A DNA stretch of 64,000 nt from an uncultured Clostridium sp. (GCA_902493795.1 CABUQZ010000004.1:19439-83438), one strand, 5' to 3'; shown: positions 1 to 8,375, counted from the first letter of the stretch. Notes: a model not told the origin generated them from the letters alone. Numbers and translations: made by a program.

Positions 1-1
1 T

Positions 2-574
2 AAAATATTCGAGCCATATACAGATATAGAAAAGAAATATGATGAAGTAGGAGAAATCTGTGTTAAAGGACCTAGTGTAATGCTAGGATATGTAAATGAT
101 GAAGAAGAAACAGAAAAAGTTTTATTCAAGCATTATGATGGTGAATACTGGTTACACACTGGAGACTTAGGATACCTAGGAGAAGATGGAGTACTTCATT
201 ATTCATCAAGACTAAAAAGAATGATTATCTCAAATGGATATAATATTTATCCACTTGAACTTGAAGAAATAATTTGCAAATGTAAATATGTTGATTCCTG
301 CGTAGTAGTAGGAGAAAAACATAAAATAAAACAAGAAGTTCCAAAAGCTGTAATTGTCTTAAAAAAAGAATACGAGTTAACTAACAAAATAAAAGATGAA
401 ATAAAAAAATATTGTGAACAAAACATAGTAAAATATGCAGTTCCATATGAGTATGAATTTAGAGAAAATTTACCAATAACTAAAATAGGTAAAGTAAATT
501 ATAGAGAACTTCAATCAAAAAAAAATAAAGAAGAAAATAACTCTAAAAAAGAAAAGAAAAACAAAAATAAGTAA
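2..574 (+). CDS. AMP-dependent acyl-CoA synthetase/ligase, C-terminal part (5' end outside window)
   Basis: This is the last ~190 codons of an adenylate-forming acyl-CoA ligase; the reading frame is open from the window edge, so the start lies upstream. The visible part holds the A8 hinge region (GEICVKGPSVMLGY, then LHTGDLGYLGEDG and the SRLKRMIISNGYNIYP stretch) and the C-terminal subdomain with the conserved late lysine in ITKIGKVNY, which in this family contacts the acyl-adenylate. It ends in a Lys/Asn/Glu-rich tail. It is clearly paralogous to the complete ligase at 18124-19854. Substrate is unknown, but a fatty acid is likely given the paralogue's lipid operon. A terminator follows directly, so this is the last gene of its transcript. 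Confidence 0.88.
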   Translation, partial: KIFEPYTDIEKKYDEVGEICVKGPSVMLGYVNDEEETEKVLFKHYDGEYWLHTGDLGYLGEDGVLHYSSRLKRMIISNGYNIYPLELEEIICKCKYVDSCVVVGEKHKIKQEVPKAVIVLKKEYELTNKIKDEIKKYCEQNIVKYAVPYEYEFRENLPITKIGKVNYRELQSKKNKEENNSKKEKKNKNK

Positions 575-578
575 AATT

Positions 579-604
579 AGATGGTTAAATCCATCTTTTT
601 TTTT
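579..604 (+). terminator. Rho-independent terminator after acyl-CoA ligase
   Basis: Six-base-pair stem AGATGG/CCATCT with a TTAAAT loop is followed by a run of eight T. Confidence 0.8.
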
Positions 605-621
605 AATAAAAATAGTATACG

Positions 622-630
622 TGTTATAAT
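622..630 (+). promoter_or_regulatory. Extended -10 promoter element for the gene at 698
   Basis: TGTTATAAT, a consensus extended -10, lies 68 bases before the start codon; no good -35 is visible. Confidence 0.5.
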
Positions 631-697
631 TAAATCTAGATGATTAATTATATAATGAATAAAATAGAAGAACTATTTTGAAATGTAGGAGGTTTTT

Positions 698-1396
698 ATG
701 AATGTAATCGTAAGATTAGGAAATAAAAAATATTACTATTCACCAGTATTCGGAATTTTTAAAGATTCACCAAGTGACGAACTTTGGGATATTTATTACA
801 TTGTTTTAAATGAAACCCAAGATAAACTAATAAAAGTAAATGCGTATGAAGTTGGTGAAAATTTAGATAGAAGAGTTCTAGAACTTGATAGAAATACAGA
901 AGGATTAATTCTTAACGAAGAAGGTTTTGGTTGTGTTGAATTCTTAAACGAAAAAGATATTGAATCAATTATTAATGGTGAAGATATCGAAACACCAAAA
1001 CTAAAAATCTGTAAAAATTTCTACGATGAAATAGAGCTTTCAGACTACAAAGAAGTTAAAACAGAGGAAGATATAATAGATTTATTAAATCTTACTGGAA
1101 GGTTTCATGATGCGTATATAAAGAAGATTAATGGAAATGATGATAAGTTAACAGTAACGTTTGATGGTATATGGGGTTGTTCAGTAGAACTCGTTTTTGA
1201 AGAGGAAGTAATATATAAAAATACGAGATCAACAACAAATGTTGGCATTTGGTGGTATGATGCAAGCCTTGCAAAAACAGAGTCAGGCTATATCATACTT
1301 TTAGATCAAGATGGATACACTAAAGAAGATGATATTGATAACTATTCCAGTTATTTTATGGCCAAAAAACTAAAATATAAAGTAATGCCAAATTAA
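698..1396 (+). CDS. Hypothetical protein, 232 aa
   Basis: Not recognised. A strong ribosome site (TAGGAGG) sits seven bases before the ATG. The protein is acidic, has no signal peptide or membrane segment, and looks like two halves: residues 1-110 rich in beta-strand-like stretches, and residues 125-232 beginning LTGRFHDAYIKKI and running through an aromatic-rich stretch (GIWGCSVELVF, then IWWYDASL). The FHD...W.C.VEL layout recalls small uncharacterised proteins often found as immunity or accessory proteins, but I cannot name a family. It has its own promoter element and is flanked by a terminator upstream, so it is separate from the ligase transcript. Confidence 0.75.
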   Translation: MNVIVRLGNKKYYYSPVFGIFKDSPSDELWDIYYIVLNETQDKLIKVNAYEVGENLDRRVLELDRNTEGLILNEEGFGCVEFLNEKDIESIINGEDIETPKLKICKNFYDEIELSDYKEVKTEEDIIDLLNLTGRFHDAYIKKINGNDDKLTVTFDGIWGCSVELVFEEEVIYKNTRSTTNVGIWWYDASLAKTESGYIILLDQDGYTKEDDIDNYSSYFMAKKLKYKVMPN

Positions 1397-1460
1397 TATT
1401 TATTTAATAACAACTTGTATGAAGAAATTAAAATAGATATAATATAATAAAGAGGTAGTT

Positions 1461-2246
1461 ATGGATAAAGAAATAATAGAATGTGAGTATTGTCATACTT
1501 TAATAACAGAAAATGATACAATTTGTCCAAAATGTGGTGCAAACTGTAGTAATGTAATAAAAAAATATAAAGAAGAAAAGCAAAAAAAAGAACAAGAAAA
1601 AATAGAAAAAGTCACAAATTTTCAAAAGGCAATTTTTTCTAGCTTTGAAAAAAAACAAAAATTCGCTCAATATTTTGCAACTTTCATATTTTTTATAGTA
1701 GTAGTTATTATGGTAACAACTTTCATAAGAATTAATAATCATGATGACTTTTCGTTTGATGAACATACATATGATCCTAATCCCAATCCTATAGAAGATA
1801 AAGAGGAAAAACCACAAAGCGTAAAAGTTTCATACCAAGAAACAGCAGAAACAAAAGAAATGAAAGTTATATTAGATAGTTATGATTTATATGAGTATCA
1901 TTCAGATCACTTTGAACATTATAACACTCCAAATGGATACCAAAAAATAGCATTTCATTTTGAAATATATAACAAGCAAGATGAACCATTAATGACAGGT
2001 ATGCTAATTGACTTACTTGCAGATGATAGTAACGTTGAACAAACAGATTTAGAACTAAAAAAAGATTTTGCAAGTTTAGTAAAAGGAAAAGAAAAATATG
2101 AAAAAATAGAATCATTACAAATTAAACCAAATTCAACTTTAAAAGGTTACATTGGATATTTAGTACCTAAAGATAAAAAAGTACTTAAATTTACTGTAGG
2201 AGACTATATAACAATTGAAATGAATAATCCAGTATATAAAGGATAA
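1461..2246 (+). CDS. Zinc-ribbon membrane-anchored protein with extracytoplasmic DUF4352/DUF5067-like domain
   Basis: Residues 8-30 form a zinc ribbon (CEYCHTLI...CPKCGANC, two CxxC pairs). A charged Lys/Glu helix follows, then one membrane segment at about residues 70-90 (FATFIFFIVVVIMVTTFI). After an Asp/Pro-rich linker, residues ~115-261 form a predicted extracellular beta domain (EMKVILDSYDLYEY..., FHFEIYNKQDEPLMTG, GYIGYLVPKDKKVLKFTVGD) of the kind seen in DUF4352/DUF5067 proteins. Such proteins have no established reaction. The gene starts 12 bases before the next one ends its ribosome site and probably shares a transcript with the following two genes. Two other proteins in this window (8800 and 15267) also combine a zinc ribbon with membrane segments. 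Confidence 0.78.
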   Translation: MDKEIIECEYCHTLITENDTICPKCGANCSNVIKKYKEEKQKKEQEKIEKVTNFQKAIFSSFEKKQKFAQYFATFIFFIVVVIMVTTFIRINNHDDFSFDEHTYDPNPNPIEDKEEKPQSVKVSYQETAETKEMKVILDSYDLYEYHSDHFEHYNTPNGYQKIAFHFEIYNKQDEPLMTGMLIDLLADDSNVEQTDLELKKDFASLVKGKEKYEKIESLQIKPNSTLKGYIGYLVPKDKKVLKFTVGDYITIEMNNPVYKG

Positions 2247-2258
2247 GGAAGTGTAAAA

Positions 2259-2756
2259 ATGACACAAGAAAATGGAAATAATTCAAAAAAAATATATTAT
2301 GAGTATAACTACATACTAGATTCGTTAAGTAAAGAAAGTAATGAAATACTATCAGAGAACGAAAAGATATTAAATAACGATGATTCCTTGCAGGATGCAT
2401 TAGATACTATAGAAAGAATATCTCAAAGCAAAAATTATGATATGTATATGGAACTAATTAATAGTGCTCCAATATTCTTATTTAGAAGAAAAGTAGAAAA
2501 AGTAATTCCATATTTACTTGGATTAGGACTAAAAGAAAACGAAATAGTAGAGTTATTGTGTACATCATTTAGTAAATGCATCGAATTAAGTGAAAAAGCA
2601 AGAGATAATATGCCAATTACTGACGAAAAATATTTAGAAATCGCAAGTAAATGCAAAGATGAAATAAAAAATGGAAATATATCACCAGAAAGTTATAAAG
2701 TAAGAGTAAAAAGAATTATGAATGAACATGATGAATTACTAAGGAGATTAAAGTAA
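2259..2756 (+). CDS. Hypothetical helical protein, candidate partner of the Doc-like protein
   Basis: Not recognised; 165 aa, soluble, almost entirely helical by composition, with no HTH or AbrB/Phd pattern that I can see. Its stop overlaps the start of the Doc/Fic gene as TAATG, a one-base overlap that implies translational coupling. In known Doc systems the gene immediately upstream encodes the antitoxin Phd; this protein is far longer than Phd and unlike it. It could therefore be an unusual antitoxin, a substrate-recruiting partner, or simply an unrelated neighbour. The start at ATG 2259 is supported by AAGGAAG about eight bases upstream. Confidence 0.7.
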   Translation: MTQENGNNSKKIYYEYNYILDSLSKESNEILSENEKILNNDDSLQDALDTIERISQSKNYDMYMELINSAPIFLFRRKVEKVIPYLLGLGLKENEIVELLCTSFSKCIELSEKARDNMPITDEKYLEIASKCKDEIKNGNISPESYKVRVKRIMNEHDELLRRLK

Positions 2757-3214
2757 TGAGAATAGAAGGTTACAATGGAGAATTCCTATCTAAAAACGAT
2801 ATAATTGAAATTCATAACAGTGTTTTGCAAAATGCCGGAACATCTAACATTTTAGATAATGGAAGGTATCTTGATGGAACAGGAAAAGCTTTTGATGCTG
2901 CAGTAAATGGAATATTAGCTGGATTTGGTGGAATTGACTTGTATCCATCAATAGTAGATAAAAGTTCAGCATTATGTTATAACATTATAACTTCACATGT
3001 TTTTAGAGATGGTAATAAAAGAGTAGCGAGCCTTTCTCTAATCACAATGCTAGATATAAATAATTTACAGTGTTCATTAACAGACGAAGAACTTGCAAAT
3101 ATTACTGTTTTAATTGCAGAACATAAAATGGATTATAATGAATTTAACGATATAATAAATAGATCAGTCGAACTAAAAGGAACAAAAAATAAAAATATTA
3201 GCACTTCAGCTTGA
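2756..3214 (+). CDS. doc: Fic/Doc family protein (death-on-curing type)
   Basis: The Fic core motif HVFRDGNKR is at residues 81-89, preceded by the FGGIDLYPSIVDKSSAL stretch typical of Doc. Fic enzymes of the Doc branch phosphorylate elongation factor Tu and stop translation; other Fic enzymes transfer AMP. The motif is intact, including the catalytic His and the GNKR anion-binding turn. At 152 aa it is a normal Doc length (126-150). Coupled by TAATG to the upstream 165-aa gene. The last bases of the gene lie inside the CIRCE operator and -35 box of the hsp20 promoter, so heat-shock control elements start within this coding region. Activity as a toxin is an inference from family. Confidence 0.85.
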   Translation: MRIEGYNGEFLSKNDIIEIHNSVLQNAGTSNILDNGRYLDGTGKAFDAAVNGILAGFGGIDLYPSIVDKSSALCYNIITSHVFRDGNKRVASLSLITMLDINNLQCSLTDEELANITVLIAEHKMDYNEFNDIINRSVELKGTKNKNISTSA

Positions 3215-3224
3215 CAAGTGCTAA
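3198..3224 (+). promoter_or_regulatory. CIRCE operator (HrcA binding site)
   Basis: TTAGCACTT (3198-3206), nine-base spacer, AAGTGCTAA (3216-3224): a perfect 9-9-9 inverted repeat differing from the classical CIRCE only by C to T in the last position of the left arm and the matching change in the right arm. It sits over the promoter of the hsp20 gene. HrcA represses through this element until heat stress. Confidence 0.9.
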
Positions 3225-3239
3225 TTATAGTGATATAGT
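3211..3239 (+). promoter_or_regulatory. hsp20 promoter (TTGACA-N17-TATAGT)
   Basis: A consensus -35 (3211-3216) and a near-consensus -10 (3234-3239) are spaced by 17 bases. The right arm of CIRCE lies between the two boxes, a layout that would block polymerase when HrcA is bound. The transcript would have a leader of about 95 bases that contains a small hairpin, TGTAGTA/TACTACA (3245-3265). Confidence 0.8.
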
Positions 3240-3339
3240 TAAAATGTAGTAAGAAAAATACTACAGGTATTAAGGTTATATGATGTGCTACCTATAAAGG
3301 CTCTACACATAAAAAGTAAGAAAGGAAGCTGATTTATAT

Positions 3340-3759
3340 ATGATGTTAGTACCAAGAAGAAACTATGATTTATTTGATGATATTTTTGATGATCCATTTT
3401 TTAGAGGAAATGAAAATAAACTTATGAAAACCGATATAAAAGAAAATGAGGATTCATTTGAATTAATAATTGATTTACCTGGATTTGATAAGAACAATAT
3501 CAAAATGACAATAAATGATGGTTATTTAACTATTAATGCAAAAAATGTAAATAATCACGATGAAAAAGATAAACATGGAAAATATGTAAGACGTGAAAGA
3601 TATTTTGGTGAATGTTCAAGAAGTTTTTATGTAGGTAAGAATGTCACTGAAGAAGAAGTTAAAGCTTCATATAAGGATGGAGTTTTAAAAGTTGAATTAC
3701 CAAAAGATGATCCAAATAAAAAAGTACCTGAGAAAAAATACATTCAAATTGAAGGTTAG
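3340..3759 (+). CDS. hsp20: Small heat shock protein, Hsp20/alpha-crystallin family
   Basis: ATP-independent holdase chaperone of the cytoplasm that keeps unfolding proteins soluble. The 139-aa protein has the usual short N-terminal arm (with FDDIFDDPFF), the alpha-crystallin domain (about residues 28-125; KTDIKENEDSFELIIDLPGF..., GECSRSFYVGKNV) and the hallmark DGVLKVELPK near residue 110. The C-terminal tail ends in KKYIQIEG, carrying an I-x-I type contact motif. Two in-frame ATGs are adjacent (3340 and 3343); AAAGGAAG lies 11 bases before the first. Control by HrcA is shown by the CIRCE element at 3198-3224. A strong terminator follows, so it is monocistronic. Confidence 0.95.
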   Translation: MMLVPRRNYDLFDDIFDDPFFRGNENKLMKTDIKENEDSFELIIDLPGFDKNNIKMTINDGYLTINAKNVNNHDEKDKHGKYVRRERYFGECSRSFYVGKNVTEEEVKASYKDGVLKVELPKDDPNKKVPEKKYIQIEG

Positions 3760-3764
3760 TTATA

Positions 3765-3794
3765 AACTAGTTGAGAAATCAACTAGTTTTTTTC
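3765..3794 (+). terminator. Rho-independent terminator after hsp20
   Basis: Ten-base-pair stem AACTAGTTGA/TCAACTAGTT closed by a GAAA tetraloop, followed by a T run. Confidence 0.92.
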
Positions 3795-3870
3795 TGTAAT
3801 ATAATAATTTATGATAAAATATAAATGAATATTAATATTAGACAATTAAAATAATTTTAAGGAGAATAAA

Positions 3871-4452
3871 ATGTTAGAAGAAAAAATAAAAAATATAATA
3901 GATAAAACTAAGGGTAAAAAAGTATCACAAAACTTAGCTTATGATGGAACATTTATAAAAGTTTTTAAGGAACAATATATCTATCCTAATGGCAAAAATG
4001 TAATAAAAGAAAGAATAATAAAAAATAAGGGTAAGAATGCTGTTATTGTTATCACAAGAACAATAAATAATAAATATGTTTTAGTAGTTCAAAATAGAGT
4101 CGATGAAAATGTAAGTATTGAGTGGCCAAGTGGATATATTGAAGAAAATGAAGAAGTAGAAAAAGCATCAAAAAGAGAAGTACAAGAAGAAACAGGCTAT
4201 ATAGGAGATGAAGCAGTTGTACTAGATTCAGTAATTTCAAGTATAGGTACAGAAAATAGTAAAACATTCATTGCTTTTATAGATAATGCTAAAAAACAAG
4301 AAAATCAAAACCTAGATGAAGATGAATTTGTAAATTACATTGAGGTAACTTTTGATGAATTGACTTATTTAATTGACAAAAAATATATATTAAGTAGTAG
4401 TAATAAACTTGCATACTATCATTTGAAAGAGATATTAGAGAGGAATAATTAA
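3871..4452 (+). CDS. NUDIX hydrolase, ADP-ribose pyrophosphatase-like
   Basis: The complete Nudix box G-x5-E-x7-REV-x-EE-x-GY is present at about residues 90-112 (GYIEENEEVEKASKREVQEE then TGY), giving the metal-binding glutamates. The 193-aa length and the N-terminal beta domain before the box (YIYPNGKNVIKERIIKNKG...) match the ADP-ribose pyrophosphatase/NudF branch, which cleaves ADP-ribose to AMP and ribose-5-phosphate. Substrate cannot be read from sequence alone. The following MBL-fold gene starts three bases after the stop, so the two are probably co-transcribed and end at the same terminator. Confidence 0.88.
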   Translation: MLEEKIKNIIDKTKGKKVSQNLAYDGTFIKVFKEQYIYPNGKNVIKERIIKNKGKNAVIVITRTINNKYVLVVQNRVDENVSIEWPSGYIEENEEVEKASKREVQEETGYIGDEAVVLDSVISSIGTENSKTFIAFIDNAKKQENQNLDEDEFVNYIEVTFDELTYLIDKKYILSSSNKLAYYHLKEILERNN

Positions 4453-4455
4453 AAT

Positions 4456-5085
4456 ATGAAAGAAAATTTCGCAGTAAACTGTCAAAGTTCAATAAAAATA
4501 TTAGGAAGCAAAACACTATATTTTGATCCATATTGCCTAAAAAATGATACAAATGATGCTGATATTATCTTTATAACTCATGATCATTATGATCATTTTG
4601 ATGTTGAAAGTATTAAAAAGATAAAAAAAGAAAACACAATAATAGTAGTACCTAAAACTTTGGAAAAAGAAGTAGAAAAATTATTTAAAAAAGAAAATAT
4701 CTTTGTAGTTACACCAATGAATTCATATATGATAGATGACATAAAGTTTAAGACAATAAGTGCCTATAATATAAATAAAGCCTTTCATCCTAAAGAAAAT
4801 GGTTGGGTTAGCTATATTGTAACAATGGATGAAACTAGTTACTACATTATGGGTGATACTGATGTAACACCTGAAGCAAAAAAAGTTAAAACAGATATCC
4901 TATTTATTCCAATTGGTGGAACTTATACAATGAATAAAGAAGAAGCAGTAGAATTAACAAATATAATAGAACCTAAAATAGCTGTTCCTATTCACTATGG
5001 CAAAGTTGTAGGGTCAAAAACTGATGCAGATTATTTTGTAAAGAAAATATCTTCTAACGTAAAAGGACTTATTTTAATACCATAA
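4456..5085 (+). CDS. MBL-fold metal-dependent hydrolase, UlaG/YtkL-like
   Basis: Metallo-beta-lactamase fold protein of 209 aa. The metal-binding HDHYDHFD (H-x-H-x-D-H) is at about residues 40-47, a further Asp ligand is in IMGDTDVTPEA, and the last His is in VPIHYGKVVG. Short single-domain proteins of this type (UlaG-like lactonases, YtkL-like hydrolases) are widespread and mostly without known substrate. No RNase-type beta-CASP insertion is present. It starts three bases after the Nudix gene, which suggests a shared role in clearing a nucleotide-derived or other metabolite, but that is only inference. Confidence 0.88.
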   Translation: MKENFAVNCQSSIKILGSKTLYFDPYCLKNDTNDADIIFITHDHYDHFDVESIKKIKKENTIIVVPKTLEKEVEKLFKKENIFVVTPMNSYMIDDIKFKTISAYNINKAFHPKENGWVSYIVTMDETSYYIMGDTDVTPEAKKVKTDILFIPIGGTYTMNKEEAVELTNIIEPKIAVPIHYGKVVGSKTDADYFVKKISSNVKGLILIP

Positions 5086-5090
5086 AAATT

Positions 5091-5114
5091 AAAAACTACA
5101 TTGTAGTTTTTTTC
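5091..5114 (+). terminator. Rho-independent terminator after MBL-fold gene
   Basis: AAAACTAC/GTAGTTTT stem with a very short loop, followed by TTTTC. Confidence 0.75.
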
Positions 5115-5158
5115 TTTTAATGATAATATTTAATAAGAGTAGGAAGTGAATTGATAAT

Positions 5159-6625
5159 ATGGAAAATGGTGTCATCATCTTTATAGAATGTTTTATTAGC
5201 ATTCATTTTTTCCTTTTCGTAATAACTCCATTATGTGCAATATTAAACAAAAATGAAAAGAAATATAGGATTCGTCTAATGGCAATAGTAGCATGTCTTC
5301 TAATTTTAGGAAATATAACAATAGGAGGTATGACCATAGCGATATATTTTGCTTCAATATTCTTATTAGGATTTCCTTTAACCATAATATGGGGATTTAA
5401 AGGTCAGAAAAATGTGGTAAGTCAAGGGCAAGAGAATAAAATACCAACTACTATGGTAAGTCAAAATCAAGAATATAAAATACCAAATACTATGGTAAAT
5501 CAAAATCGAGTATATAATTCCCCAAGTGATATTATACAAGAATCAGATAATTATATAAGTGACTTAGTTAAAGCTGAAATGAGTAGATGTTCTTTTGGAA
5601 AAAGAGATAGTATTTCAGTTGTAGAAAAAAGAAGAACAATAGCTTATTTTCTTCTATATATATTTGTATTTTTTACTATGTGTTTTTACTTTTTTCATAT
5701 AGAAATTGTTGAAAATTGTATGTTTATTGTTATAGGAGTAATATTGTTTAGTTTAATTAGAAAGGTAAATATCAATAAGTATATAATAAAGCAAATAAAA
5801 GCAAGACCAGATGAAAAAATGTCAAATGTTATTTCAAATATTCTTCAACAAAAAAGGTCAAAAAAAGTTTTACTACCATTTATTTTAATTCCAATAATAA
5901 TTCCGTGTATTATATTTTTTGAACCGCATATATTCTACGAAAGTGTGGAAGATGGATATAGAATAAGATTTTATACAATTGGAGTAGTTAATCCAGATAA
6001 AATTGAAATTCCAAAAGAATATAATGGTAAACCAATAACGTCAATACGTGGTGATGTCTTTGCAAATATAGTTTCAGTAAAAGAAATAGAACTTCCAAAT
6101 ACTATTACATCAATAAATGGAGGAGCATTTGAAAATACTTTGTCTTTAGAGCGTGTAAAACTACCTGCAAATTTGGAATATTTAGGAGGAGGAGCTTTTA
6201 GAAACTCAGGAATTGAAGAAATATCTCTTCCAGATACTTTGGAAGAAATGGGTGGAGAAGTATTTCAAGATTGCCATAGACTAAAAAAAGTTAAATTGTC
6301 AAAGGGGTTAAATGAAATAAGAGGAAATTCATTTGAAAACGCAACATCCCTAGAAGAAATATATATTCCAGAAGGAATCCAAGTAATTAAATCTCATGCC
6401 TTTTATGGATGTACAAGCTTAAGAAAAGTAAGACTTCCAAGTACATTAAAAGAAATTGGCTCAAGTGCTTTTAGAAAATGCGGACAATTATCATGTGTTA
6501 ATATAGTAAATAATTGCATTGTAAATCAAAGAGCCTTTAAAGAAAGCCCAACCTGGACAAGAAGATACGATAAAGCTATACAAGATGAAGTAGATGAATA
6601 TTATAAAACAGGAAGATGCTATTGA
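5159..6625 (+). CDS. Membrane protein with BspA-type leucine-rich repeats
   Basis: 488 aa. The N-terminus has two or three membrane segments (residues ~5-30 and 42-80), then a hydrophilic loop with three 13-residue repeats at residues 87-125, further membrane segments at ~163-200 and 238-257, and then a C-terminal domain (~275-470) of six to seven BspA/LRR_5 repeats, with units such as KEIELPNTITSINGGAFEN and ERVKLPANLEYLGGGAF. In BspA proteins this fold mediates protein-protein or surface contacts. Here it follows the membrane spans and no signal peptide precedes it. The radical SAM gene begins 16 bases downstream with no terminator between, so this protein may be the first member of that operon. 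Confidence 0.82.
   Translation: MENGVIIFIECFISIHFFLFVITPLCAILNKNEKKYRIRLMAIVACLLILGNITIGGMTIAIYFASIFLLGFPLTIIWGFKGQKNVVSQGQENKIPTTMVSQNQEYKIPNTMVNQNRVYNSPSDIIQESDNYISDLVKAEMSRCSFGKRDSISVVEKRRTIAYFLLYIFVFFTMCFYFFHIEIVENCMFIVIGVILFSLIRKVNINKYIIKQIKARPDEKMSNVISNILQQKRSKKVLLPFILIPIIIPCIIFFEPHIFYESVEDGYRIRFYTIGVVNPDKIEIPKEYNGKPITSIRGDVFANIVSVKEIELPNTITSINGGAFENTLSLERVKLPANLEYLGGGAFRNSGIEEISLPDTLEEMGGEVFQDCHRLKKVKLSKGLNEIRGNSFENATSLEEIYIPEGIQVIKSHAFYGCTSLRKVRLPSTLKEIGSSAFRKCGQLSCVNIVNNCIVNQRAFKESPTWTRRYDKAIQDEVDEYYKTGRCY
5417..5533 (+). repeat. Three tandem 39-base (13-codon) repeats inside the LRR membrane protein gene
   Basis: Units at 5417-5455, 5456-5494 and 5495-5533 encode VSQGQENKIPTTM, VSQNQEYKIPNTM and the more diverged VNQNRVYNSPSDI. 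They are in frame and lie in a cytoplasmic or extracellular loop between membrane segments. Confidence 0.85.
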
Positions 6626-6641
6626 TAAAGTAGGGGGTAAA

Positions 6642-8375
6642 ATGAATAATACAAAATTTATACACTTATTATATGTGCCTACAATGGCATGCAATATGGC
6701 TTGTAAGTATTGTTATCTTGAAGATAATACAAAAGATATAAAAACAGAGCATAAAGCACTGGACACTTTAAAATATGCCATAGAAAAACTAAAAGAAGAT
6801 AACGTAATACCTTTTAATATATCTTTACATGGAGGAGAAGTTACTACATTAAGTAAAGAAGAATTTAAAGATATAATTGAGTTTATCTATAATTACTATA
6901 ATGATAATAGAAAAATACTAGAAGAAGCTGGCTTTAGAGTAGGCTCTCCACATATAAAAACTAATCTTTATAACTTAGATAAGCATATAGATACGATAAA
7001 AAAGTATAATGTATCTGTAAGTGGAAGTCTTGATTTACCTTTTAGTCTTCATAATAAGTTTAGATTATCAAAAGCAAACGATAAAACGTTAAATAAAATA
7101 TTAGATAACATTAAATTGTTAGAGACAATTAAAAACAAGAAAAAAGTATCTGCGACAATATTTAAAGAACATTACGAATTAATAGATGAAATAATTGAAG
7201 ACATAAAATATTTAGACGCAAATACTTGCCTTGATATGAATGATTTTAATTTTATGATAGGGTTTGATTATAACTCAAATGGTCTTCTTCATAGAATGAC
7301 TGAAGAAGAATCAGTAGACTTCTATCAAAGAATGCATAAAGAATTTGATAACACTAATTTAGATAGTGGGGTAAATGGTCCATGGTTTAATGAATTTGGA
7401 CCAGATTACTGTACAAACTGCACTAATTGTGGTGAAAAATTCTTTTTACTTGAAAAAAATGGAGATATATACTCCTGTGTAAGAGGACAAAAAAATAATG
7501 ATTTTTATTATGGTAATATCTATAATAATTCTGTAGAAGAAATATTATCTAATGCTTATATAAAAATATTTGAAGCTCATAATAGAGTAGGATTTAATGA
7601 AGAGTGTGCAAAATGTCCGTACTTATATATTTGTAAGACAGGGTGCCCATTTGTAAAAAATGTTTATAAAAGTGATAAATCATATACTTGTCTTTTACAA
7701 AAAGAACTTTACAAAAAAAGAAATTATGAAAAAGATGAACAAAATGAATATACATTTGAATATATTTCTTCAATGCATCCAAATTTAATTGAAAACTATA
7801 AGCCAGTTCAAACATCAGAATACAAATCACTTGAAGAGATAATAAAAGAAGATCCACACTTAAAGTATATATATGATGAGAACTCATTTATTCTTGATAT
7901 AAATGGCGAAAAATATAACTTGCTATCTCAAATATTAAGAGTAAGAAGAGATATTGTATTTATTACAAAAGAATCCAAAGTAAATATTTATGTTAAAAAC
8001 ACCATTTTAGATGAAGAAGAAGATTATCCTGAAAATAATAGTTTATTTATTATTCTTCTATCTGGCGATCAAATAAAATACGGTGATGAAGGAAGAATTA
8101 AGCAAAAACATATTATGTCACATCAAATATATAAAAATGTTTTAGACAGTAATGAAAGTGATATGGAAGGATATTATAAATATGATATTACTAATCTTTT
8201 GAATGAGTATGGAAAATATTTATCTAAAGAATTACCAAACAACATATTCTTTACCACTAATGCTTTAAGAAATTATCATTATCTAAAACAAAAGAATAAT
8301 GCATATTATCACATTCAAGCTATTAATTTACCATTTCAAAATATAGAATTTTATTATTTGGAGGAAGAATTATGA
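6642..8375 (+). CDS. Radical SAM enzyme with SPASM-type C-terminal cysteine domain, probable peptide maturase
   Basis: The radical SAM cluster motif CNMACKYCYL is at residues 17-26 (C17, C21, C24), followed by the GGE motif in SLHGGEVTT (SAM binding). A SPASM-like region follows at about residues 245-345: CTNCTNCGEKF, a NGDIYSCVRG stretch, then CAKCPYLYICKTGCPF and a final Cys in YTCLLQ, enough to ligate one or two auxiliary FeS clusters. A ~220-residue C-terminal extension is unrecognised. SPASM enzymes commonly modify ribosomal peptides or sulfatases. I chose ATG 6642 because TAGGGGG lies just upstream; an earlier in-frame codon at 6594 would overlap the LRR gene. Its stop overlaps the next start (ATGA), coupling it to the Ser/Gly/Asn-rich protein, its likely substrate. 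Confidence 0.87.
   Translation: MNNTKFIHLLYVPTMACNMACKYCYLEDNTKDIKTEHKALDTLKYAIEKLKEDNVIPFNISLHGGEVTTLSKEEFKDIIEFIYNYYNDNRKILEEAGFRVGSPHIKTNLYNLDKHIDTIKKYNVSVSGSLDLPFSLHNKFRLSKANDKTLNKILDNIKLLETIKNKKKVSATIFKEHYELIDEIIEDIKYLDANTCLDMNDFNFMIGFDYNSNGLLHRMTEEESVDFYQRMHKEFDNTNLDSGVNGPWFNEFGPDYCTNCTNCGEKFFLLEKNGDIYSCVRGQKNNDFYYGNIYNNSVEEILSNAYIKIFEAHNRVGFNEECAKCPYLYICKTGCPFVKNVYKSDKSYTCLLQKELYKKRNYEKDEQNEYTFEYISSMHPNLIENYKPVQTSEYKSLEEIIKEDPHLKYIYDENSFILDINGEKYNLLSQILRVRRDIVFITKESKVNIYVKNTILDEEEDYPENNSLFIILLSGDQIKYGDEGRIKQKHIMSHQIYKNVLDSNESDMEGYYKYDITNLLNEYGKYLSKELPNNIFFTTNALRNYHYLKQKNNAYYHIQAINLPFQNIEFYYLEEEL

Noticed and set aside
3198..3224. Terminator for the Doc-like gene
   Set aside because: The palindrome lacks a T run and has exact 9-9-9 CIRCE spacing over a promoter, so it is an operator.
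5417..5533. CRISPR-like repeats
   Set aside because: The three units are adjacent, in frame, diverging, and encode part of a membrane protein; there are no spacers.
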